A program made the position numbers and the translations under genes. From positions 1 to 37,919 of the forward strand of contig JAEKKH010000168.1 in the NCBI GenBank assembly GCA_019510465.1: 37,919 nt of DNA, in the 5' to 3' direction. Below the pieces are notes generated by a model. That model was not told where the DNA came from, made no database searches, and saw only the letters and a list, made by a program, of their open reading frames with translations. Of the stretch, positions 15,836-24,407 are shown in pieces (the first letter of the stretch is position 1; each line of letters starts with the position of its first letter). The DNA comes from Burkholderiales bacterium (GTDB lineage Bacteria; Pseudomonadota; Gammaproteobacteria; Burkholderiales; Burkholderiaceae_C).

Positions 15836-16897
15836 ATGGATGAGGCCATCAACACGTTCATGTCGACCCTGGGTCGTGCCGCCGCGAGCGCGACGTCGCG
15901 ACGCGCCATGGCCGGCGTCCCGGTCGGCGCGCCCTCCGGCGATGCGGGCGACGCCCTCGCCGCGAGCTTCGCGACGAGCTATTCCGGCGTGGTCGCCTTC
16001 ATGACGGTGGTGGCCGAGGGCAGCTTCGCGAAGGCGGGCGACCGGCTGGGCATCGGCCGCTCCGCGGTCAGCCGCAGCGTGCAGAAGCTCGAGAGCCAGC
16101 TGGGCGTGCGACTGATCCGCCGCACGACCCGCAGCCTGTCCCTCACGAACGAAGGCCAGCTCTTCCACGCCCATTGCAAGCCCGGCGTGGAGTCGATCAC
16201 CCGGGCCCTGGAAGGCGTGCGCGAACTGCGCGAAGGGCCGCCGCGCGGGCTGCTGCGCGTCTGCTCAGACGTCGGCTTCGGGCGCCAGGTCGTCGCGCCG
16301 CTGCTCAAGGACTTTCGTGCGGCCTACCCGGACGTGGCGATCGAGCTGATGCTGGACGACGGGCCGATCGACTTCGCCTCGGACAACGTCGACATCGCGT
16401 TCCGCAACGGCCGGATGGAGGACAGCCAGATCATCGCCAAGCTGCTGTTCCCGATGCAGATGCTGGTCTGCGCTTCGCCGGAGTACGCCGTCCGCCACGG
16501 GCTGCCGCGTTCGATCGGCGAGTTGGCCCGCCACCGGTGCGTCAATTTCCGCTTCGCGTCGGGCCGCGTCCGGGAGTGGGAGTTCAAGGTGGACGGCCAG
16601 CGCCTGAAGGCTGCGCCGCGGGGCGCCCTCACGTTCAACGACGCGGACCTCGTGCTGGCCGCGGTGCTGGAGGGACAGGGCATCGCGCAGTTGGCGGGCT
16701 ACCAGATCCGCGAGCTGCTGGGCGACGGCCGGCTCGTCGCCTGCCTGGCGCCGCACGCGCCCGACGACAGCGGCCACTACCTCTGCTACCTGAGCCGCCG
16801 GCACCTGCCGTCCCGCATTCGTGTCTTCATCGACCACATGACCCCCGCGATCCGCGCACTGGGCCTGCATCGCGTCGACGAACGGATGGCCACGTGA
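15836..16897 (+). CDS. LysR-family transcriptional regulator
   Basis: From ATG 15836 the protein has 353 residues, about 50 more than usual. The helix-turn-helix begins near residue 50 (FMTVVAEGSFAKAGDRLGIG then RSAVSRSVQKLESQLG), leaving a low-complexity N-terminal extension. The true start may therefore be a later ATG (15860 or 15908); none has a good ribosome site. The effector domain follows from about residue 135 (LLRVCSDVGFGRQVVAPLLK), and the C-terminus has the CrgA/DsdC-like pattern LPSRIRVFIDHM. It is divergent from the NmrA-like/cupin/MBL operon and probably controls it, as is common for LysR proteins next to redox enzymes. Confidence 0.85.
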   Translation: MDEAINTFMSTLGRAAASATSRRAMAGVPVGAPSGDAGDALAASFATSYSGVVAFMTVVAEGSFAKAGDRLGIGRSAVSRSVQKLESQLGVRLIRRTTRSLSLTNEGQLFHAHCKPGVESITRALEGVRELREGPPRGLLRVCSDVGFGRQVVAPLLKDFRAAYPDVAIELMLDDGPIDFASDNVDIAFRNGRMEDSQIIAKLLFPMQMLVCASPEYAVRHGLPRSIGELARHRCVNFRFASGRVREWEFKVDGQRLKAAPRGALTFNDADLVLAAVLEGQGIAQLAGYQIRELLGDGRLVACLAPHAPDDSGHYLCYLSRRHLPSRIRVFIDHMTPAIRALGLHRVDERMAT

Positions 16898-17069
16898 CGG
16901 GACGGACCCGCGTCCGCGCGACGTTTCGACGACGCCATCAGGATGACCGACGGGCTCACGTGGCCGCTGCGCTCGGCGTGGCCGGCAAGCCGATGCCTGG
17001 GTGAACCGGGATGCCGGATCGATACCAGTTGTCCGGCGTCCTTGCGCGGGCTGGTCGAACCGCGGCCTG

Positions 17070-18950
17070 CTACTGGCCCGTGCCGCGCTCCTGCTGCTGT
17101 TCTTCCTTGCGATGCACGCGCTGGCACACCGGGAAGCGCTGGTAGCGCGCGTCGTTGTCGCACAGCTGCCTGACGCAGGCGGCGATCCGCGCCGCGTCGC
17201 CCTGGTCGGCACAGGCCTCGCGCGGGCCGCCCGCGCGCTGGACCGACGGCGTGGCCGTGGCAGCGACCGCGCTGGGATCGGGCTGGTCGCCGGAAGGCCT
17301 GGCGGCCGGCGGCGGCCGTGCGCCGACCTGCGCCTCGTTGGCGGGCGGCAGCACCGGCGGCGGCAGGACGAAGGTCGACGGGCGCGTGGGCGCCGGCCTG
17401 GGATGCGTGGCGGCCGGCTTCGGATGCGCCGTGTGCCGTGTCGGCGCGGCTTCGGGTGCCTGCGCGGGTGCGGGTTCGGGCGCCGGTGCCGGTGCCGGCG
17501 CGGCGGCGACCGTCTCGGAAGCCGGCGAGGGCGGGGCGCTCGCGGTCGCGTCCTGGACGGGCGCGGCGCTCGCGGCCGTCGACGGCGCGGCCTGCACGAC
17601 CGCCGCCGAAGCCGGCGCGGCGCCCGCTTCGACCGCGCTCGCGGCGGGCTCGGGCGGCGGCGCGATCGCGGCCACGGGCGGCGCGAAGTCCTGCAACCCG
17701 ACCAGCGGCATCCATTGCGCCCGCGTCGTCCAGGCGGCCGCCGCGACGCCGGCCACGACCAGCAGGGCCACCAGGGCCGCCAGCGGCGAGCGCGACTTGG
17801 GCGGCAGCAGCACGCTGCGCTCCGGTCGCTCGAGCTCGTCGTCGTGCGGGATGCGGGTGACCGGTCCGGCCATGTCGGCGTCGCGCCTCCGGGACGCCGG
17901 CGCGGCCCGGCTCGCTGATGTGTGCTTGCTCACCTGGATCGTCTTCTCGTAGGCGGCCGAACCCGCTGCCGCGGGTGTCGGCGAGGGGCCGTGCACGGCG
18001 CCGGCCCGGGCGGGCGGCGGCGCGGCGACGCGGCCGGCGAGCGCGTCGCGGAACTGCGCCACCGATTGCGGCCGGTCCTGCGGACGCACGGCCAGCGCCC
18101 AGTCCAGCACCTGCAGCAGGCGCGGCGAGCAGCCCGGCGGCAGCAGGCGCATCAGCGACGCCTGCTCGTCGGCCAGCACGCGCGCGGTGGCGGGCAGGGG
18201 CGCGCGTCCGGTCAGCATGAAGAAGCAGGTGCCGGCCAGGGCGTAGAGGTCGGTCCACGGGCCCTGGCGCATGGCCTGCGTCTCGGCGTACTGCTCGATG
18301 GGCGCGAACTGCGGCTTGAGGATGGCCGTGACGTTCTGGGTGCGGTCGGCCAGCACGAGGCGGGCGGCGCCGAAATCCAGCAGCACGGGGCGACCGTCGT
18401 CGCACCACAGGATGTTGTCGGGCGCGATGTCGCGGTGGTAGACCTCGGCGTCGTGCATCACCTCGAGCGCGCCGAGCAGCGGGTCGATCAGAGCGCGCAT
18501 CCACGCGTCGTCGAAGGCGCCGGCGGCCATGGCCTTGCGCATCTGGCGCAGCGTGCGCCCCTTGTACAGCGGCATGGCCATGTAGGCGGTGCCGTTCGCT
18601 TCCCAGAAACGCAACACCTTGACGAGGGCGGGGTGGTCGAAGCGCGCCAGCAGCCGGGCCTCGTTGACGAAGGACTGCAGGCCCAGCGCGAAGGTCTCCT
18701 CGTGCATGCGCGAGCGCAGCGTCACGCGTTCGGCGGCGCCGCGCCCGGCCAGCGAGACCGGCATGTACTCCTTGAGCGCGACGTCGCGCTGCAATGCCTC
18801 GTCCCAGGCCCGGTAGACGATGCCGAAGCCGCCCGCGCCGATGACCTGGCGGATCTCGAACTCGGCCAGCCTGGCGCCGATCGGCAGGGCGTCGCTGCCC
18901 TCTTCCGGCGAAGGCAAGGGCCCGGATCGGGCAATCGGGGTGTCGGACAT
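17070..18950 (-). CDS. Membrane-anchored Ser/Thr protein kinase with proline-rich extracytoplasmic tail
   Basis: This 626-residue protein has three parts. A cytoplasmic Hanks-type kinase domain (about 30-305) has the glycine loop IGAGGFGIVYRA, Lys60 in ALKEYMP, catalytic HRDIAPDN (Asp174) and DFG (192-194). A cytoplasmic linker with basic and Ser/Thr-rich stretches follows (305-388). One membrane helix (389-406) leads to a tail of about 215 residues rich in Ala/Pro, ending in a short Cys-containing region (four Cys between DQGDAARIAACV and FPVCQRV). The Lys normally two residues after HRD is Ala, a variant common in this proteobacterial subgroup. The tail may span the periplasm or sense envelope state. 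A TPR/retropepsin-like protein follows the same orientation upstream. Confidence 0.9.
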   Translation of the reverse strand: MSDTPIARSGPLPSPEEGSDALPIGARLAEFEIRQVIGAGGFGIVYRAWDEALQRDVALKEYMPVSLAGRGAAERVTLRSRMHEETFALGLQSFVNEARLLARFDHPALVKVLRFWEANGTAYMAMPLYKGRTLRQMRKAMAAGAFDDAWMRALIDPLLGALEVMHDAEVYHRDIAPDNILWCDDGRPVLLDFGAARLVLADRTQNVTAILKPQFAPIEQYAETQAMRQGPWTDLYALAGTCFFMLTGRAPLPATARVLADEQASLMRLLPPGCSPRLLQVLDWALAVRPQDRPQSVAQFRDALAGRVAAPPPARAGAVHGPSPTPAAAGSAAYEKTIQVSKHTSASRAAPASRRRDADMAGPVTRIPHDDELERPERSVLLPPKSRSPLAALVALLVVAGVAAAAWTTRAQWMPLVGLQDFAPPVAAIAPPPEPAASAVEAGAAPASAAVVQAAPSTAASAAPVQDATASAPPSPASETVAAAPAPAPAPEPAPAQAPEAAPTRHTAHPKPAATHPRPAPTRPSTFVLPPPVLPPANEAQVGARPPPAARPSGDQPDPSAVAATATPSVQRAGGPREACADQGDAARIAACVRQLCDNDARYQRFPVCQRVHRKEEQQQERGTGQ

Positions 18951-19248
18951 GGTGGCCCGTAGTGTGCCGCAGCCGGCGATCCCTGCTCAACGCGGCAGCA
19001 GCCGAGAAGGTGGACGCGGCGGCATTCCGTCGCAGGGACGGGTCCGGGTCATCCCTGAGAACGCGTCGCGCCGGCCCGGCTCGCTCCGGCGAACAGGCGC
19101 TGACGCGGCGTTCCAGGCCGCCGGCCGTTCGGCAGGAACTCGGCAAGCCCTGGCGCCGTCCCGTGCAGGCGCGGCTGCGCACGGAAGACCCGCGGGCCCT
19201 GCACCTGCATGTCGCCGCGCGCGTCGAAGGCCTTCACGCGTCCCGGCG
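18951..19248. other. Intergenic region between kinase and protease genes
   Basis: About 300 bp with no convincing gene on either strand. It must contain the kinase promoter unless the kinase is read through from the protease gene, but no consensus -35/-10 and no clear terminator were found. Open frames here are GC-driven and lack ribosome sites. Confidence 0.4.
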
Positions 19249-20340
19249 TCAGACCCCGCCGCGCGGCGTCAGCGTGAGGAACTCGACGCCTTGCGTGCGC
19301 GAGGAGCGCAGGTCGAAGTGCGACAGCGATGCCTGCCCCAGTAGCGCGACGCAGTGGTCGCACTTGACGGCCGGCACGTCGTGCAGCACGTACGGGCCCA
19401 CGCGCAGGGTCTGGATCGTGATGCCCTGCGCGAGGACGTGGCGGCCGTCGGCCGTCGTCATCGTCACCACGGGCTGGACGACGCGATAGTCGCTCCTGGC
19501 CTCTTGCAGCATCTCGGGCGTGACGGTGGTGGCCGAGGCGCCGGTGTCGACCATGAAGGCCAGCGGCTTGCCGTTGCCCAACGCCACCGGCGCGTAGAAG
19601 TGGCCGTCCATCACGGGCAGGCGCAGCGACCCGGCCGCGCCCGGCGCCACCGTGGCGAGCGCCGACTCGATGGCGATGCGCTGGCCCTCGAAGTAGCCGC
19701 GGCGTCCCTTGGCCGCCGCGTCGGCGTCGTAGCTGGCCAGCAGCGACAGCGCCTCGTAGGGCCGTCCGCGCGCCACCAGCAGCCGGGCCAGCTTGCCGCG
19801 CACGTCCACCAGGTTGGGCACCAGCGACAGCGAGCGGTAGGACCACTCGATGGCCTCGTCGCTGCGTCCGAGGCGCGCGAGGCTGTCGGCATACCAGGCG
19901 AACAGGTCGTAGGTGCCCTCGCCGCCGTCGATCGCGCGCTTGAACTCGACGACCGCATGGGCGTCGTCGTCGCGGTGCGCCATCACGAGGCCGAGGTGCG
20001 CCCGCGCCGTGACGTCGTCGGGCTGCTTCTTCAGCAGCGCCTCGAGCGTCTCCTGGGCGCAGGGCAGGTCGGCGTCGCGCTCGCACTGGCCGATGCGAGC
20101 GCGCATCTCGTCGGCGGTCAGCGGCGGGCCGAACGCGCGCCGCCAGAGGGCGCCGACGTCCTCGTGCACGGCCAGCGCGGCGAGGCCGATCGCGGCCATC
20201 AGGCCGGCGGCGAGCACGAAGGTCTTGACGTGGGAGCGGTCGCTGCCGCCGTCCCAGCTCGAGCGCCGCGGCCGCAGCGGGGGGTCATGCGCAGGCGGCG
20301 CAAGGTCGTTCGGTGCGGAGTCGAAGGTGGGCTCGGGCAT
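19249..20340 (-). CDS. Membrane-anchored TPR protein with retropepsin-like aspartic protease domain
   Basis: This 363-residue protein has a proline-rich cytoplasmic end (1-38), one membrane helix (about 39-57), TPR-like helical repeats (about 75-215, for example VTARAHLGLVMAHRDDDAHA), then a retropepsin-like domain. The protease signature AFMVDTGASATTV holds the catalytic Asp265 in DTGAS. The second half shows HVLAQGITIQTLRVGPYVLHDVP and LLGQASLSHFDLR, the usual partner strands of single-domain bacterial retropepsins (TIGR02281-like), which act as dimers. Topology puts both TPR and protease in the periplasm. The nearby kinase has the same one-helix arrangement; the two may work together in envelope stress signalling, but that is inference. 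Confidence 0.87.
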   Translation of the reverse strand: MPEPTFDSAPNDLAPPAHDPPLRPRRSSWDGGSDRSHVKTFVLAAGLMAAIGLAALAVHEDVGALWRRAFGPPLTADEMRARIGQCERDADLPCAQETLEALLKKQPDDVTARAHLGLVMAHRDDDAHAVVEFKRAIDGGEGTYDLFAWYADSLARLGRSDEAIEWSYRSLSLVPNLVDVRGKLARLLVARGRPYEALSLLASYDADAAAKGRRGYFEGQRIAIESALATVAPGAAGSLRLPVMDGHFYAPVALGNGKPLAFMVDTGASATTVTPEMLQEARSDYRVVQPVVTMTTADGRHVLAQGITIQTLRVGPYVLHDVPAVKCDHCVALLGQASLSHFDLRSSRTQGVEFLTLTPRGGV

Positions 20341-20497
20341 CGGCGGGCGCGGTTGAAGGGGCGGACCGGCGCCTCGCGCCGCGCGCGATGCCTCGCTCCC
20401 TGTTGCCGCCGATTATCCGTGCGGCGGCCGCGCCGTCGCGCCCGTCTCGCCTCGGTGATTGCCCGCCGGGGCGTGACGGAATGCCGCCCCGCGCAGG

Positions 20498-21184
20498 TCA
20501 GGCGGCCGCGCGCGCGGGACGCGTCCGCCCGCGCGCGGGCGCCGGCGCCCGCTCGGCATGGCCCAGGCCGACGAGGTAGGCCGCGAACATGTCGGCCATC
20601 GCGTCGGAATACGCCGCGATCTCGCGCGCGCTGCGCGGCGACTCCGAGAAATCGTGGCCGACCGCGCTCAGCGTCGCCTTGATCAACCGGCCCGCGAGCG
20701 CGCGCGTCGCGGGCTTCGCGTCGGGCAGCGTCTCGCGCATGAACGCCTGCAGGATGCCCTTGCTCGCGGCGCGCACCTCGCGCGCCTCGGGTGCGTCGCG
20801 GTACAGCGGCGCGGCGTCGGCGAGCGCGACGCGCATCGCGGCCTCGTCGCATTCCGATTTCACGAACGCGTGCACCAGCCGACGCAGGCGCTCCAGTGGC
20901 GGACGGCCCGCGTCGGCGAGCGTGGCGCGCAGCATGTCGGTCGTCTCGCGCCATTCGTCGCTCTGCAGCCGGAACAGGATGGCCGCCTTGTTCGGGAAGT
21001 ACTGGTAGACCGACCCGACGCTGACGCCGGCGCGTTCGGCCACGCGCGTGGTGGTGAAGCGCTGCGCGCCTTCCCGGGACAAAACCTGAATGGCCGCCTC
21101 CAGGATCGCGGCGACGAGGTCGGTGGAGCGCGCCTGCCTGGGCTTCTTGCGCGAGGACAGCGGTGGGGTCTGGCGGTCGGTCAT
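20498..21184 (-). CDS. TetR/AcrR-family transcriptional regulator
   Basis: This 228-residue protein has a textbook TetR DNA-binding domain: RQARSTDLVAAILEAAIQVL, then TTTRVAERAGVSVGSVYQYF and PNKAAILFRL. The C-terminal tail is Ala/Arg/Pro-rich. ATG 21184 is chosen because residues further upstream read through the intergenic operator region. It is divergent from an O-methyltransferase-like gene across 83 bp. That pairing (TetR with a SAM-dependent methyltransferase) is common in soil bacteria and suggests control of that gene. Confidence 0.9.
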   Translation of the reverse strand: MTDRQTPPLSSRKKPRQARSTDLVAAILEAAIQVLSREGAQRFTTTRVAERAGVSVGSVYQYFPNKAAILFRLQSDEWRETTDMLRATLADAGRPPLERLRRLVHAFVKSECDEAAMRVALADAAPLYRDAPEAREVRAASKGILQAFMRETLPDAKPATRALAGRLIKATLSAVGHDFSESPRSAREIAAYSDAMADMFAAYLVGLGHAERAPAPARGRTRPARAAA

Positions 21185-21225
21185 GGACGGCGCTCGCAAT
21201 GCGAATGGGAAACGCGAAGGATTGT

Positions 21226-21236
21226 TCATATTATGA
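21226..21236. promoter_or_regulatory. Palindromic -10 region between TetR and methyltransferase genes
   Basis: TCATA-T-TATGA is a perfect 11-bp palindrome in an otherwise GC-rich gap. It contains TATTAT (21229-21234), a good -10 hexamer for the plus-strand gene at 21268; the corresponding -35 is weak. Overlap of a palindrome with a -10 box fits TetR repression. Confidence 0.45.
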
Positions 21237-21267
21237 CGACACGTTCCCTCAACGAGAAACACGACCC

Positions 21268-21939
21268 ATGACCGATACCCTCACCACCGCTCCCGTCGCG
21301 CCGCTGCTGGCGCGCCTGTTCGCCGAAGCCGACGAGGCCGCGATCGGCCTGAACGCGATGGCCGCCGCGCTGCCGCCCGGCGAGCTCGCGCGGCTGATGC
21401 ACAGCAGGACCGAGTACGTCGATTTCTACACGCGCCTGAAGGACCAGCCGCTGCCCGTCTCGCGCGCCACCGGCGCGCTGCTGTACATGCTGGCGCGCAG
21501 CACCGGCGCGCATGCGATCGTCGAATTCGGCACCTCGTTCGGCTTGTCGACCTTGCACCTGGCCGCCGCGCTGCGCGACAACGGCGGCGGCGGGCGCCTC
21601 GTCACCTGCGAGTTCGAGCCGTCCAAGGTCGCCCGCGCGCGGGCGAACCTCGTCGCGGCCGGCCTGGACGACCTCGTCGAGGTCCGCGAGGGAGACGCGC
21701 TGCAGACACTGGCGCGGGACCTGCCGGGCGCCATCGACCTGGTGCTGCTCGATGGCGCCAAGGCGCTGTACCCGGAGATCCTTTCGCTCCTGGAGCCGCG
21801 GCTGCGGCCGGGCGCGCTGGTCGTCGCCGACAACGCGGACCACAGCCCGGAGTACCTCGCTCGCGTCCGCTCGGCCGGCGGCGGCTACCTGTCGACGCCG
21901 TTCGGTGGCGACGTGGAGGTGTCGATGCGGCTGGGTTGA
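21268..21939 (+). CDS. Class I SAM-dependent methyltransferase (O-methyltransferase-like)
   Basis: This 223-residue protein has motif I IVEFGTSFGLSTLHLAAAL, motif II region VTCEFEPSKVARARANL, then VREGDALQTLARDLPGAIDL and VLLDGAKALYPEILSLLEP. This is the layout of the catechol O-methyltransferase-like and Methyltransf_24 groups. The late block LVVADNADHSPEYLARV supplies the Asp/Asn-Asp metal site of that class. It probably methylates a small hydroxylated molecule. ATG 21268 is used because upstream codons cover the operator. It stands alone downstream of its own promoter. Confidence 0.88.
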   Translation: MTDTLTTAPVAPLLARLFAEADEAAIGLNAMAAALPPGELARLMHSRTEYVDFYTRLKDQPLPVSRATGALLYMLARSTGAHAIVEFGTSFGLSTLHLAAALRDNGGGGRLVTCEFEPSKVARARANLVAAGLDDLVEVREGDALQTLARDLPGAIDLVLLDGAKALYPEILSLLEPRLRPGALVVADNADHSPEYLARVRSAGGGYLSTPFGGDVEVSMRLG

Positions 21940-22074
21940 AGCGAGCGCGGGGCAACGCCTCGTAACGCCCCGCCGCCGCGATTCCCGGGCAACGGCGCGC
22001 CGCGCGACTAAGATCGCGGCATCTCCTGGCGCCGGGTCCGCGATGCCTTCCATTTCCCTGCGACGAGGCGGCCG

Positions 22075-23439
22075 ATGACGGCGCGCGCCTCCTTCCTCGA
22101 CACGCTGCGCGCCCGCTTCACGGCGCTGCGCGAGGGCCTGGGCATGGTGGGCCGCGGGCTGCCGATCAGCCTCGGCCTGCTGCTGCTCCTGAGCCTGATC
22201 GCCGCCGTCGTCGCGTTCGTGTTCCTGCGCTCGGCGCCGCCCACCACGCTGACGCTGACCAGCGGCCCGAAGGGCAGCTCGTTCGCCAACGTCGCCGATC
22301 AGTACCGCAAGATCCTGGCGCGCGAAGGCGTGACGCTGAAGATCCTGACCTCGCAGGGCTCGCGCGACAACCTCGCGCGGCTGGAGGATCGCAAGCAGGA
22401 CGTGGACGTCGGCTTCGTCGTCGGCGGCGAGACGACCGGCCACGACACCTCGCACCTGGTCTCGCTGGGCAGCGTGTCGTACCAGCCGATGATGATCTTC
22501 TATCGCGGCAAGCCCAGGACGCTGATCTCCGAGTTCAAGCAGCACCGCCTGGACATCGGCCTCGAGGGCAGCGGTGCGTCGGTGCTGGCGCAGGCGCTGC
22601 TCGACGCCAACGGCATCAAGCCCGGCGACGGCACGCAGGTGGGCCATCGCGCGCCCGCGGAGTCGATCCAGGCGCTCAAGGAAGGCAAGATCGACGCGCT
22701 GTTCGCGATGAGCGACTCGACGCCCACGGCGCTGATGCGCGAGCTGCTGCGCGACGAGGACGTGCACCTGTTCAACTTCGTGCAGGCCGAGGGCTACACC
22801 CATCGCATCACCTACCTGAACAAGCTGGTGCTGCCGCGCGGGGCGATCGACTTCGGCGAGGACATCCCGCCCGAGAACGTGACGCTGGTCGCGCCCACCG
22901 TCGAACTCATCGCCCGCGACGACCTGCACCCGGCGCTGTCGGACCTGCTGCTGACGGCCGCGCGCGAGGTGCACGGCCGCGCCGGCCTGTACAAGAAGGC
23001 GGGCGACTTCCCGTCGGCGATCGAGCACGACTTCGCCATCAGCGGCGACGCCTCGCGCTTCTACGCATCGGGCCGCAGCTTCCTGTATCGCTCGTTCCCG
23101 TTCTGGATCGCGAGCCTGATCGAACGCGCGCTGGCGATCCTGGTGCCGATGACCATCATCCTGGTGCCCGGCTTCAAGATCGCGCCGGCCGTGTTCCGCT
23201 GGCGCGTCGTCTCGCGCATCTACCGCTGGTACGCCGTGCTGCAGCGCATCGAGCGCGACGCCGACGCCGGGCCGCTCGATGCGGGACGCTGCGACGCGCT
23301 GCTCGAGCGGCTGGAGCACGTCGAGACGACGGTCACGCGACTGAGCGTGCCCCCCGCGTTCGGCGACCTGCTGTATGGCCTGCGCAGCCACATCGCGGTC
23401 GTGCGGGAGAGCCTGCGGGCGCGGCGCGCCGCTCTCTGA
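22075..23439 (+). CDS. TAXI-family (TRAP-type) solute-binding protein tethered by two membrane helices
   Basis: This 454-residue protein has an N-terminal membrane helix (about 30-51) and a TAXI/NMT1-like periplasmic binding domain (about 57-335). The binding domain starts LTSGPKGSSFANVADQYRKI and includes DVDVGFVVGG and ALLDANGIKPGDG. A second hydrophobic segment lies near 345-370, followed by a cytoplasmic tail of about 85 residues with coiled-coil character. Classical TAXI proteins are soluble and feed a TRAP permease; none is encoded nearby. A two-anchored form with a cytoplasmic tail suggests sensing or a non-transport role. It ends 6 bp before a convergent AraC gene. Confidence 0.87.
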   Translation: MTARASFLDTLRARFTALREGLGMVGRGLPISLGLLLLLSLIAAVVAFVFLRSAPPTTLTLTSGPKGSSFANVADQYRKILAREGVTLKILTSQGSRDNLARLEDRKQDVDVGFVVGGETTGHDTSHLVSLGSVSYQPMMIFYRGKPRTLISEFKQHRLDIGLEGSGASVLAQALLDANGIKPGDGTQVGHRAPAESIQALKEGKIDALFAMSDSTPTALMRELLRDEDVHLFNFVQAEGYTHRITYLNKLVLPRGAIDFGEDIPPENVTLVAPTVELIARDDLHPALSDLLLTAAREVHGRAGLYKKAGDFPSAIEHDFAISGDASRFYASGRSFLYRSFPFWIASLIERALAILVPMTIILVPGFKIAPAVFRWRVVSRIYRWYAVLQRIERDADAGPLDAGRCDALLERLEHVETTVTRLSVPPAFGDLLYGLRSHIAVVRESLRARRAAL

Positions 23440-23445
23440 ACGGCT

Positions 23446-24267
23446 TCAGCGCGGGTGCCGCTCGCGCGCGTAGTCGCCGGGCGTCATGCCCACCAGCTTG
23501 CGGAAGTCCGCGATGAAGTGGGCCTGGTCGAAGTAGCCGAGATCCTGCGCGAGCGCCGCCCACGGCACCCGCTGCCCCGCCTGCACGCGCGCGACGGCCT
23601 CGTGCATCCGGTAGCGCTTGATCACCCACTTCGGGCCGACGCCCACGAACTCGCTGAACAGGCGCTGCAATGCGCGCAGGGTCATGCCGAAGCGGCGCGC
23701 CAGCTCGTCGGCCGAGTGCAGTTCGAGGTCGTCGGCGACGCTGTCGACGATGCGACCGGCGAGCAGGGCCTGCTGCGTTGCCGGCAGCAGCCGCTCGCGC
23801 AGGAAGGCCGAGGCGATGTCCGCGGCGACGCGGTCGTCCTCGTGGCCGAGCACGTCCGCCAGCAGGGCGGCGCCGGGGCCGAAGAGCGCCTGCGCGTCGA
23901 TCGAGGTGTCGGCGATCGTCGACACCGCACGGCCCAGCGGCGCACGGAACGCGCCGGGCCGGAACTTGATGCCGAAAGCCTGCGAGCGGCCCTGGAGCGC
24001 GCGCGTCCAGCGCCCGGTGTGCACGCCCCACGCGGCGATGCTGCCGGGCTCGACGACGATGTGCACGTTCGGATGCGGCAGCGTCTCCTGCACCTGCGGC
24101 GCCCGGCCTTCCAGGTTCCAGCGCACCGTCCAGAAGTGCTCGATGCGGTCGGCCAGGTCGTCGGGCGCCTCGAAGCGGCCGTGGGTGAATTCGCCCGGCG
24201 CGAGCCGATGCAGCACGCCGCGCGGCTCGGGGCTGAGTGGCCGTCGTGTTTTTCCAATCACCGTCAT
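23446..24267 (-). CDS. AraC-family transcriptional regulator
   Basis: This 273-residue protein has an N-terminal ligand-binding-like half (DUF6597-type text FWTVRWNLEGRAPQVQETLP). The C-terminal AraC/XylS domain has two helix-turn-helices: the first around SADELARRFGMTLRALQRLF, the second around VPWAALAQDLGYFDQAHFIA, ending DFRKLVGMTPGDYARE. ATG 24267 gives the usual length; an upstream in-frame ATG is less likely. It is divergent from the DUF3224 gene and may control it. Confidence 0.9.
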   Translation of the reverse strand: MTVIGKTRRPLSPEPRGVLHRLAPGEFTHGRFEAPDDLADRIEHFWTVRWNLEGRAPQVQETLPHPNVHIVVEPGSIAAWGVHTGRWTRALQGRSQAFGIKFRPGAFRAPLGRAVSTIADTSIDAQALFGPGAALLADVLGHEDDRVAADIASAFLRERLLPATQQALLAGRIVDSVADDLELHSADELARRFGMTLRALQRLFSEFVGVGPKWVIKRYRMHEAVARVQAGQRVPWAALAQDLGYFDQAHFIADFRKLVGMTPGDYARERHPR

Positions 24268-24407
24268 GGGCAAGCGCGGTTCAATGCGTGCGAGGCCGGA
24301 TGTCGGCCGCAACCCATGATGCCATCATGCGCCCCCTGCACCTGTTCCCGGCCGCCGCGCTCGCGCTCGCCTGCGCCGCGGCGACCGCCTTCGACAAGGA
24401 GCCCTCC

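Noticed and set aside
16786-19182. Long minus-strand frame spanning the LysR end and the kinase
   Set aside because: It is Arg/Ala/Gly-rich shadow sequence of the kinase in another frame, without motifs or a ribosome site.
23421-23432. Palindrome GCGGCGCGCCGC at the end of the TAXI gene
   Set aside because: It lies inside coding sequence in GC-rich DNA, where such words are expected by chance. It could still contribute to termination between the convergent genes, but nothing supports this.
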